DNA of 18,056 nucleotides from an uncultured Oscillospiraceae bacterium (GTDB lineage: Bacteria; Bacillota; Clostridia; Oscillospirales; Oscillospiraceae): positions 1 through 18,056 of the forward strand of contig CANQZF010000009.1 of NCBI GenBank assembly GCA_947628265.1, written 5' to 3'. The notes under the pieces are model-generated. The model made no database searches and was not told the origin of the DNA. It saw only the letters and a list, made by a program, of their open reading frames with translations. Position numbers and translations under genes: made by a program. Numbering within the stretch: the stretch's first letter is position 1; every line of letters starts with the position of its first letter. This document shows, one piece after another, positions 8,713-14,791 of the stretch.

Positions 8713-9270
8713 TCAGGCGTTATTGAGTATTTGAAGGAGCTCCCCGGCGGCCCGGAGGTAGTCGTCGTTGACCACCACGTAGTCGTACTTTCCGGCCTCC
8801 CGGAGCTCCGTTTTGGCTGTTTCAAGGCGGAGGGCGATCCGCTCCTCGCTCTCGGTCCCCCGGGAGCGCAGACGCCGCTCCAGCTCCTCAAGGCTGGGGG
8901 GCGCGATAAAGACGGACACCGCCTCCGGCATCCGGGACTTCACCTGCCCGGCGCCCTGGACCTCGATGTCCAAAATTACGTCGATGCCGGCGTTCAGCTT
9001 CTCCTCCACCGGCTTGCGGGGCGTGCCGTAGCTGCATTTGGCGTAGCGGGCGTGCTCCAGAAATTCATCGTGTTCCACCATTTCGTCAAAACGGCGCTCG
9101 TCGATGAAGTAGTATTCCACCCCGTCCCTCTCCCCCGGGCGCGGGGCTCGGGTGGTGGCGGAGACGGAGAAGTAGAGCCTGTCCCTCCTTTTGAAGACCT
9201 CCCCAAGCACCGTGCTCTTCCCGGAGCCGGAGGGGCCGGAGACGATAAAGAGCTTTCCTTTTTTATTCAT
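8713..9270 (-). CDS. gmk: Guanylate kinase
   Basis: Phosphorylates GMP to GDP with ATP, in the purine nucleotide pathway. I choose the ATG at 9270, giving 185 residues, because AGGAGG at 9280-9285 lies 9 bases upstream and the family starts just before KLFIVSGPSGSGKST. An in-frame ATG at 9297 would add nine residues (MGRTRRTLR) without homology and overlap remA further. The P-loop GPSGSGKST is at residues 12-20, the GMP-binding segment SATTRAPRPGERDG at 37-50, YYFI at 53-56, and DIEVQGAGQVK at 101-111. The start overlaps the end of remA by 8 bases. Neighbours match the conserved remA-gmk-rpoZ block. Confidence 0.97.
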   Translation of the reverse strand: MNKKGKLFIVSGPSGSGKSTVLGEVFKRRDRLYFSVSATTRAPRPGERDGVEYYFIDERRFDEMVEHDEFLEHARYAKCSYGTPRKPVEEKLNAGIDVILDIEVQGAGQVKSRMPEAVSVFIAPPSLEELERRLRSRGTESEERIALRLETAKTELREAGKYDYVVVNDDYLRAAGELLQILNNA

Positions 9271-9538
9271 CCTCAAGGTCCTCCTCGTCCTCCCCACGGT
9301 CGGGTTTGCCCGCCATGCGCCCGGAGACGGTCTCCGGCTGGATGGCGGAGAGGATCACGTGTCCGCTGTCGCAGACGATGACCGCCCTGGTCCTGCGCCC
9401 GTAGGTGGCGTCAATGAGGACGCCCCTGTCCCGGGCGTCGGAGATAATGCGTTTGATGGGGGCGGAGTCCGGGCTCACCACGGCGATGATGCGGCCCACG
9501 GAGACCATGTTGCCAAAGCCGATGTTCACAAGTCTCAT
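9263..9538 (-). CDS. remA: RemA/DUF370 family DNA-binding regulator
   Basis: RemA is a small DNA-binding protein that in B. subtilis activates biofilm matrix and osmoprotectant genes; the family is also widespread in anaerobes that do not form such biofilms. The protein has 91 residues. The core is strongly conserved: INIGFGN-like LVNIGFGNMVS (3-13), SAPIKRIISDARDRG (25-39), LIDATYGRRTRAVIV (41-55) and HVILSAIQPETV (60-71). The tail after residue 75 is acidic (EDEEDLEDE at the end), unlike the B. subtilis tail, and its function is unknown. The gene lies 6 bases after yicC and overlaps gmk by 8 bases. The regulon cannot be predicted from this window. Confidence 0.95.
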   Translation of the reverse strand: MRLVNIGFGNMVSVGRIIAVVSPDSAPIKRIISDARDRGVLIDATYGRRTRAVIVCDSGHVILSAIQPETVSGRMAGKPDRGEDEEDLEDE

Positions 9539-9544
9539 TTCCGC

Positions 9545-10423
9545 TCACTCCACGTTCTGAATTTGCTCACGAATTTTCTCGATCTCGGACTTCAGATCCA
9601 CCACGATCCTGGCCATTTGGAGGTCGTTGCCCTTGGAGCCGATGGTGTTGGCCTCCCGGTTGAACTCCTGGACCAGAAAATCCAGCTTCCGGCCCACGGG
9701 CTCGCCGCTGCGGATGAGGTCCCGGAGCTGGGCAAGGTGGCTTCTTAAGCGCACCGTCTCCTCCGCCACGGCCGTCTTGTCGGCGAAGATGGCGGCCTCC
9801 GTGACGATGCGGGCCTCGTCCACGTCGGAGCTCTCCAGTACCTCCCGGAGCCTGGCGGCAAGGCGCTCCCGGTACTCCGCCACCGTCTGGGGACTGCGCT
9901 CCTCGGCAAGTCCCACGAGCCGCTCGATCTCGTCGGCGCGGGAGGATATGTCCGCGTAAAGCCGCTCCCCCTCCCGGGCGCGCATGGAGTTGAAGTCCTC
10001 CAGCGCCTTCACCAGGATGGCGTCTATGTCCTCGCCCAGCTTTTTGACGTCCGTCTCCGCCTTGGTGACGGTGAGCACGTCCTGGAGCCGGGAGAGGGAC
10101 GTGGCGGTGACGTCGTTTTCAATGCCGTAGCGCTCCGAAAGGGCCTTCAAAGCCGCCATATAGGCGTCGGCCACGGGCTCGTTGACGCTGATAACGGTGT
10201 CGTCGGCGTACCGGGCGTCGATGGTGATGAAGACGTCCACCTTCCCCCGGGAGATCCCCTGCTGGACCCGGGACTTGATGCCGTCCTCCAGGCAGGTGTA
10301 GACCCTGGGGAGCTTCACGGAGCAGTCCAGGAAGCGGTTGTTGACGCTGCGCACCTCCACGGTGATCTCCAGCTTGTCCGAAAGCCCCTTGGCGCTTCCG
10401 TAGCCGGTCATGCTCTTGATCAT
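9545..10423 (-). CDS. yicC: YicC/YloC family endoribonuclease
   Basis: YicC-family proteins are oligomeric endoribonucleases; E. coli YicC takes part in decay of the small RNA RyhB. The protein has 292 residues, the usual length. The N-terminal MIKSMTGYGSAKG is the family hallmark, and SVNNRFLD (27-34) belongs to the YicC N-terminal domain. The C-terminal DUF1732 domain contains RLRSHLAQL, GRKLDFLVQEFNREANTIGSK and the final helix. The ATG lies 12 bases after the preceding membrane protein gene, whose stop overlaps the GAGG ribosome site. B. subtilis has the same yloC-remA-gmk order. Substrates in this organism are unknown. Confidence 0.95.
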   Translation of the reverse strand: MIKSMTGYGSAKGLSDKLEITVEVRSVNNRFLDCSVKLPRVYTCLEDGIKSRVQQGISRGKVDVFITIDARYADDTVISVNEPVADAYMAALKALSERYGIENDVTATSLSRLQDVLTVTKAETDVKKLGEDIDAILVKALEDFNSMRAREGERLYADISSRADEIERLVGLAEERSPQTVAEYRERLAARLREVLESSDVDEARIVTEAAIFADKTAVAEETVRLRSHLAQLRDLIRSGEPVGRKLDFLVQEFNREANTIGSKGNDLQMARIVVDLKSEIEKIREQIQNVE

Positions 10424-10435
10424 AGAAAACGTGCC

Positions 10436-10960
10436 TCAATTCTTTTTTTGTATTTTAGGGTGGATCTTGGAAAGATAGACCGCGATGGCCCTGGATACGC
10501 CGATGTCAAAAAGGACGAACACGGCGTTGCAGGCAAGATAGATGAGATAGACCCGGTTGTGGAAGACGCTGAAATCGAAGATCGCCATGGTCAAAACGAA
10601 GATGGCCGCCGTCAGCGCCGCGTTGAAGACCGCCAGCTTCACGGCCCATTCCAGCACCCGGCTGTGGACCTTCTCCGCCAGGGCCTTGAGGATGGGGTAA
10701 TAGCCGAAGAAGATGGCGTAGAGGGCCACCAGGGACTTGGACGGCACGATGAGAAGACCGATGAGGGCCGTCCCCACATACACCGCCGCGCCGCCCCAGA
10801 GCCCGAACTCCACCACAGCGGCGATGCCGAAGAGGGACGCCACGCCGAGAAACCCCAGCTGCCCGGAGGGAAACACCGAGGCGATATACAAAAACGCCGC
10901 AGAAAACGCCGTGAAGACCGCAGTGAAGGCGATCTTACGGGTCAAAGCTCTACTCTTCAT
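10436..10960 (-). CDS. Multi-spanning membrane protein, ECF-transporter S-component-like (unassigned)
   Basis: I do not recognise a named family with certainty. The 174 residues are strongly hydrophobic, with probable helices at about 11-30, 35-52, 54-72, 76-92, 105-128 and 136-162, which gives five or six transmembrane segments. The N-terminus MKSRALTRKIAFTAVFTAFSA is positively charged before the first helix. Size, topology and small-residue-rich helices resemble the substrate-binding S components of ECF vitamin transporters, which borrow a shared energising module encoded elsewhere. That assignment is inferred, and no substrate motif is visible. The C-terminus is basic and short (KIHPKIQKKN). 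The gene starts 4 bases after the J-domain gene and ends 12 bases before yicC, so it is probably cotranscribed. Confidence 0.75.
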   Translation of the reverse strand: MKSRALTRKIAFTAVFTAFSAAFLYIASVFPSGQLGFLGVASLFGIAAVVEFGLWGGAAVYVGTALIGLLIVPSKSLVALYAIFFGYYPILKALAEKVHSRVLEWAVKLAVFNAALTAAIFVLTMAIFDFSVFHNRVYLIYLACNAVFVLFDIGVSRAIAVYLSKIHPKIQKKN

Positions 10961-10964
10961 AGGC

Positions 10965-11591
10965 TCAGCGGCACCCGCCGCACATCATGTTGGCGCACAT
11001 CATGGCGGTACACATATCGCACATATCGAACCCACCCTGGGCCGGGGGGCCGTAGCCCGTCTGCCGGTAGGGGGAGTTGGCGGCGCTGACCATATTGAGG
11101 GCCTGGCGGTACTCCTGGTTGTAGGGGTCCATGGAGGCGGCCCGCTGGAAGAAGCTCCTGGCGTCGTCCAGCCAGCCCTTTTTGTAGTAGAGGCTCCCCA
11201 TGAGGAAGTTCCACTCCGCGTCCCTGGCGGGGGCCTGGTCCAGAAGCTGCTCGGCGTACTGGAGGTTCCCGGCGTTGATGGCGTTTCGGATCTCCGCGTA
11301 TTTGCCGGCGCTCTGGTACGACCCCTGGTAGGACGATCCGCCGGAGGAATAGCCGGAGGAGTAACCCGAGGAATAGCCGGAGCCGGTACGTCCCCCGCCG
11401 CCCTTCCGGGCCTTGGTGATGGTGTCGTAGGCCTCGTTGACCTCCTTCATCTTCTCCTGGGCCAGGTCCGCCAAGGGGTTGTCCACGTAATTATCCGGGT
11501 GGTACTTCTTGGCCATCTCCCGGTACGCCTTTTTGACCTCCTCGTCGGAGGCGTCGGGAGAGATACCCAACACCTTATATGGATCAGTCAT
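10965..11591 (-). CDS. J-domain protein with TPR-like repeats and Met/Cys-rich tail
   Basis: The 208-residue protein has an N-terminal J domain (about 3-60) with the HPD triad at 31-33, which stimulates DnaK ATPase in this family. It lacks the DnaJ G/F region and zinc-finger repeats, so it is not the housekeeping DnaJ. Residues 64-95 are a Gly/Ser/Tyr-rich linker with tandem GYSS repeats. Residues about 97-165 are helical and resemble TPR motifs (AGNLQYAEQLLDQAP, LMGSLYYKKGWLDDARSFFQRA). The last 18 residues hold five cysteines (C191, C194, C199, C204, C207) and six methionines, suggesting a soft-metal or redox site. The start overlaps the DUF5685 stop in an ATGA, with GGAGAG upstream. It may be a dedicated co-chaperone for its neighbour; the client is unknown. 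Confidence 0.88.
   Translation of the reverse strand: MTDPYKVLGISPDASDEEVKKAYREMAKKYHPDNYVDNPLADLAQEKMKEVNEAYDTITKARKGGGGRTGSGYSSGYSSGYSSGGSSYQGSYQSAGKYAEIRNAINAGNLQYAEQLLDQAPARDAEWNFLMGSLYYKKGWLDDARSFFQRAASMDPYNQEYRQALNMVSAANSPYRQTGYGPPAQGGFDMCDMCTAMMCANMMCGGCR
11343..11378 (-). repeat. Three tandem 12-base repeats inside the J-domain gene
   Basis: Three adjacent 12-base units (GGAGGAATAGCC, GGAGGAGTAACC and CGAGGAATAGCC on the plus strand) encode successive Gly-Tyr-Ser-Ser units of the linker. Differences between units are mostly silent. The unit length keeps the frame, so slippage could change linker length without breaking the gene. Confidence 0.85.
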
Positions 11592-12502
11592 AGTTCACTC
11601 TCCGTTCTGTCCGGCAAACGCGCCGGATGCTTGGGCCTTCCCCGGACGGCGGTCTGATAGGTGCCGTCCAGGACCTGCCGTATCATCTGCGGGATCCCCA
11701 GGTACACGATATTGCGGGTCACCGGCGTCCAATAGCTTGCGGGAAGGAGCTCGTAGGCCGCCGCCGCGAGACGCGCGGAGCTCATCAGCGTCTCCAGCAC
11801 GCTCTCCCGGACCTCCTCCGGCACGTGGGCGTCCGTAAGTCCGAAGCGGGCGGCCACGGGGTTATAATTGCCGTCCTTCAAATCTCCCTTAAGGTCAAAA
11901 TACCCGTCGGCGATATAGATGATCCTGCCCACGTGGTATAAAAGCTGCTCCAGCGCCCGCCGGTCCTCCTGCCTTCCCGCCTCACAGGCGGAGCTTAAGA
12001 GGAGGGCGAACTTGTCGGCGGGCTCGTCCAGGCTCTCCGAGCGGGCCTTTTCGAGCCGGGAGAGGTCCTCTAAGCGCCGGCGGACCTCGCCGTCAAATTC
12101 CGGGTACTTACCGGCGGCCTTTTTATAGGCGCGCCTCAAAAATCCCCGGACCGCCAGGGCCCCCAGCTTCTTCGCGCCCCGGCTGTCGGCGACGCCGTCC
12201 TGGGCCTTCCAGTATGCCAGGATGAGGCTCATCCCGGCGGCGGCGGTCAGGGGCGGGGCGCTTTTTGTGACGCACCGCCTCCGGCAAAACCCGGGGAGGC
12301 ACCGGCGAAAGCAGTAATCGCAGGTCCCCGCGTCCCCCCAAAGGAGCATGGCCAGAAACACGAAGTCATAATTGAGTATGGCCCGTCCCGCAAGGCCGTA
12401 TTCTCTCCCCAGCTCGTGGCACAGCCCGCAGTAGAGGGCGCGGAAGCGCTCGAACTCCCGGATCTTCATCTCCTCGGCACAGGGCCGGATGTATCCGAAC
12501 AT
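11588..12502 (-). CDS. DUF5685 family Cys-rich protein of unknown function
   Basis: The 304-residue protein matches the DUF5685 pattern as I know it: MFGYIRP at the N-terminus, then YCGLCHELG and LNYDFVFLAMLL. Its function is not established. The first 77 residues hold eight cysteines: C8, C25 and C28 (CxxC), C61 and C64 (CxxC), C68, C73 and C77. This suggests one or two metal or Fe-S sites. The rest is mainly helical and charged (about 100-300), with a hydrophobic stretch near 85-95 but no clear signal peptide. ATG overlaps the cdaR stop by one base (TGATG), and the stop overlaps the J-domain gene start by four, so the three are translationally coupled. Conserved aspartates and histidines might also fit an isoprenoid-enzyme-like helical fold, but that is a guess. 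Confidence 0.85.
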   Translation of the reverse strand: MFGYIRPCAEEMKIREFERFRALYCGLCHELGREYGLAGRAILNYDFVFLAMLLWGDAGTCDYCFRRCLPGFCRRRCVTKSAPPLTAAAGMSLILAYWKAQDGVADSRGAKKLGALAVRGFLRRAYKKAAGKYPEFDGEVRRRLEDLSRLEKARSESLDEPADKFALLLSSACEAGRQEDRRALEQLLYHVGRIIYIADGYFDLKGDLKDGNYNPVAARFGLTDAHVPEEVRESVLETLMSSARLAAAAYELLPASYWTPVTRNIVYLGIPQMIRQVLDGTYQTAVRGRPKHPARLPDRTESEL

Positions 12503-13764
12503 CAGCTTATGGTCACGGTGACGTTGTAGGACCCCACGGCCTCCACGTCCTCAAAGCCGTCCACATAGATCCTTGCCGGGGCGGTGGTGGTGCCCTTGGG
12601 GCACTCGGAGAGGTCCGCCACGATGCGGATGTTCTCCGCCGTGACCTCCTCAAGGCTGGCCTCGTTGCCCCGGAGGACGATGTCCAGGCTCTCGGTTATG
12701 ACGGTGACCACGTCCGCGCTGTTGGCGTTCCGGAAGCTTATGTTGCTGGCGGAGAGGCGCCGAATGGAGATGCTGCTGTCGGCGATTTTGATGGTCACAT
12801 TGGCCGTGCTGACGCCGCTGAGGTTCTGGGTGTTGTTGGGGATCCTGATCTGGAAGGTCTCGTCATAGCTTAAGTAGAAGCTCTTCAGGTCCACCGTGCC
12901 GAGGTTGATGATGTTCAGAGGCTCCAGATCCTCCGGGTCCCCCGCCAGCTTGATGGTGGGCGGGTCGATGCCGATGGAGATGTTGGAGTCGTTGGCGGTG
13001 ACACTGTCCCGGATGTCGATGACGAGGGCGATGTCCTTGACCATCAGGACCTTCTGGGTGATGAGGGCGGTGCCGTCGGAGCTTACGAAGCTCAGCCCCG
13101 CCTCCTCCATATCGATCTCCGCCCCGTTCTCGTCAAAGAGCGTGATCGTCCCGGTGTCCGTGGTGGTCCGGGACAGCTCCTCCCGGTTCAGGGTGACGGA
13201 GACGGTGCTTACGCGGGCGATGGCCGCCTCTGTGCCGGCGATCTCCACGCTGTCCCGGGAGAGCGTCAGATCCCCGGCCATGTAGCCCTCCGCGATGCTC
13301 CCCTGGAAGAGGGGCTTTATGGGGAAGGTGTCCGTGACCAGGCGCTCCACCGTGACCTCAACGACCAGCGCGGAAATATCCTCCACCGTAACGGAGGAGG
13401 ACGCGCCCGTGGCGTCGTAGATGAGGTCATAGGAAAGCGCGTGGGTCCCCGTGGGCGAGGTGTAGCTCAAAATGTCGGTGAGGTCCACCACCGCCCGGAC
13501 GGTCATACCGGAGATGATGGAGGCGTCCCGGACCCTGCCGTTGAAGCTGACCGAGAGCTCCCGGACGTTCACGTCGGAGACGATGAGGTTATAGTCCCGA
13601 AGGTATTCCTCCCCGGTGAATTCCACCGGGACCTTGTCAAATACGATGGGGGCATCCAGCATGGGGTTTTCGATGTACACCACATAGGTCCACAGGGAGA
13701 TGGCCACGGCCACGGAAAAGAGCATATATAAAATCTTTTTTCCGGGTCTTTTCTTTTCATTCAC
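12502..13764 (-). CDS. cdaR: YbbR-domain protein, CdaA regulator CdaR
   Basis: CdaR is a membrane-anchored extracellular protein that modulates the diadenylate cyclase CdaA. The protein has 420 residues. A basic N-terminus (MNEKKRPGKK) precedes one transmembrane helix at about 10-30 (ILYMLFSVAVAISLWTYVVY). Several YbbR-type beta domains follow, beginning near FDKVPVEFTG, FPIKPLFQGSIAEGY and the IDPPTIKLAGDPEDL region. The start is a GTG at 13764, and only 3 bases separate it from the cdaA stop; an ATG one base away is in another frame. The position directly after cdaA supports the assignment. In many Firmicutes glmM follows, but here a DUF5685 gene does. Confidence 0.93.
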   Translation of the reverse strand: MNEKKRPGKKILYMLFSVAVAISLWTYVVYIENPMLDAPIVFDKVPVEFTGEEYLRDYNLIVSDVNVRELSVSFNGRVRDASIISGMTVRAVVDLTDILSYTSPTGTHALSYDLIYDATGASSSVTVEDISALVVEVTVERLVTDTFPIKPLFQGSIAEGYMAGDLTLSRDSVEIAGTEAAIARVSTVSVTLNREELSRTTTDTGTITLFDENGAEIDMEEAGLSFVSSDGTALITQKVLMVKDIALVIDIRDSVTANDSNISIGIDPPTIKLAGDPEDLEPLNIINLGTVDLKSFYLSYDETFQIRIPNNTQNLSGVSTANVTIKIADSSISIRRLSASNISFRNANSADVVTVITESLDIVLRGNEASLEEVTAENIRIVADLSECPKGTTTAPARIYVDGFEDVEAVGSYNVTVTIS

Positions 13765-13767
13765 AGC

Positions 13768-14655
13768 TCACTCACCCGCCTTTTCCCTGCCGGTTTTCTT
13801 AAACTTACCGATAAGGCGCTTTACGAAGCCCTTATTCTCCTGCTCCTGGGGGATGAGCTCCATTCGCAGGAGCTTTTCAAAGGTCACGGGGGAAAGGCCC
13901 CGCTTCAAAATGCCCTCGATGGCCACGGAGATGTCGCCGGTCTCCTCGGAGACGATGACCACCACGGCGTCGCTTCTCTCGCTCATCCCGATGCCGGCCC
14001 TGTGGCGCATACCCAGGTCCCGGCTGATGTTCACGTTACCGGAGAGGGGCAGCATACACGCCGCGCCCGCGATGCGCCCGTTGCGGATGATGACGGCCCC
14101 GTCGTGGAGGGGGGCTTTATTGTAAAAGAGGTTTTTCAAAAGCTCCGCCGCCGGGGAGGCGTCCACGATGGTGCCGGTCTTGATGTAGGATTCCAGATTT
14201 ATGTCGCGCTCGAAAACAAGGAGCGCCCCGGTGCGGGTGCGGGACATATCGGTACAGGCCAGAACCGTCTGGTCGATGGCGTTCTCGATGCTCTTGGTCT
14301 TCACCGGGTGGCCGAAGATGTCCTTGATACTGCCGCCCACCTGCTCCAGGATGCGCCGGATCTCCGGCTGGAACAGGACGATGACGATAATGAGGCCCAT
14401 TTCAAAGGTGTTGCCCAAAAGGTAGCTGACCACGGGAAGGTCCATGGCGGTGGTGAGGAGCATCACCACAAGCAGAATGATGATGCCCTTGACCACGTTC
14501 ATGGAGTTGGTCTTGGAGAAGAAGGTTATGAGCTTGTACACCAGAAAGGACACGATGGCCATGTCCAAAAGGTCGGTAACGCGGATCGTGGCAATGAAGT
14601 TTTGCAATACGATCCAAATTTCATTCAGTTTGTCCAATGAAAGCGCCCCTTTCAT
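13768..14655 (-). CDS. cdaA: Membrane diadenylate cyclase CdaA
   Basis: Makes the second messenger c-di-AMP from two ATP, controlling potassium and osmolyte transport and cell-wall stability. The protein has 295 residues. Three N-terminal transmembrane segments lie at about 27-45, 54-71 and 74-96. The DAC domain has DGA at 185-187 (APLHDGAVIIRNGRIAG) and RHR at 217-219 (GMRHRAGIGMSERSDA), with SEETGDIS at 236-243. Both catalytic motifs are intact. The ATG at 14655 has GGAG 8 bases upstream. An in-frame TTG at 14637 preceded by AAGGGG is a credible alternative that would drop six residues. It is the first gene of the long unit, about 30 bases downstream of a strong promoter. Confidence 0.97.
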   Translation of the reverse strand: MKGALSLDKLNEIWIVLQNFIATIRVTDLLDMAIVSFLVYKLITFFSKTNSMNVVKGIIILLVVMLLTTAMDLPVVSYLLGNTFEMGLIIVIVLFQPEIRRILEQVGGSIKDIFGHPVKTKSIENAIDQTVLACTDMSRTRTGALLVFERDINLESYIKTGTIVDASPAAELLKNLFYNKAPLHDGAVIIRNGRIAGAACMLPLSGNVNISRDLGMRHRAGIGMSERSDAVVVIVSEETGDISVAIEGILKRGLSPVTFEKLLRMELIPQEQENKGFVKRLIGKFKKTGREKAGE

Positions 14656-14691
14656 CGTCGCCGCTCCGGGGACCTAATTTTCTAAATTATC

Positions 14692-14720
14692 ATTATAATA
14701 CAAAACGGATTTTTTGGCAA
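14692..14720 (-). promoter_or_regulatory. Sigma-A-type promoter P2 of the cdaA unit
   Basis: On the minus strand, TTGCCA (14715-14720) and TATAAT (14692-14697) are separated by exactly 17 bases. The -10 box is perfect and the -35 box matches the consensus at four of six positions. Transcription should start near 14685, leaving a leader of about 30 bases before cdaA. The surroundings are strikingly AT-rich for this window. This is the best promoter seen here. Confidence 0.85.
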
Positions 14721-14726
14721 TAAAAT

Positions 14727-14756
14727 ATTGTAAACATTATTTTGCGTATCTGTAAA
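14727..14756 (-). promoter_or_regulatory. Second, upstream sigma-A-type promoter P1 of the cdaA unit
   Basis: On the minus strand, TTTACA (14751-14756) and TACAAT (14727-14732) are 18 bases apart, and each box matches the consensus at five of six positions. It lies directly upstream of P2, so the cdaA unit may have tandem starts. Both copies of a GTTTACA direct repeat, 22 bases apart, overlap its boxes. Confidence 0.55.
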
Positions 14757-14763
14757 CGGCCCC

Positions 14764-14791
14764 GGCGCGGAGTCATTTAAGACCCCGCGCC
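14764..14791 (-). terminator. GC-rich hairpin over the stop codon of the desulfurase-like gene (weak terminator candidate)
   Basis: GGCGCGGGGT and ACTCCGCGCC form a 10-pair stem (one G-U) around an 8-base loop that contains part of the TGA stop. The following minus-strand sequence (GGGGCCGTTTACAG) has no real U tract, so intrinsic termination would be inefficient. Some read-through into cdaA is therefore possible. Confidence 0.4.

Noticed and set aside
8691..8891. Upstream extension of the rpoZ frame to give a 131-residue protein
   Set aside because: The added part lies within gmk and is not omega-like; the ATG at 8690 fits the family start and has a ribosome site.
9271..9297. Earlier in-frame ATG for gmk
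   Set aside because: The extra nine residues are not conserved, and AGGAGG with a 9-base spacer fits the ATG at 9270.
11343..11378. Tandem repeats as a CRISPR or mobile-element trace
   Set aside because: The units are 12 bases, adjacent, without spacers, and encode an in-frame GYSS linker.
14002..14640. A plus-strand open frame of 212 codons opposite cdaA
   Set aside because: Composition is that of an antisense shadow (His, Asp, Val rich) and no ribosome site or promoter supports it.
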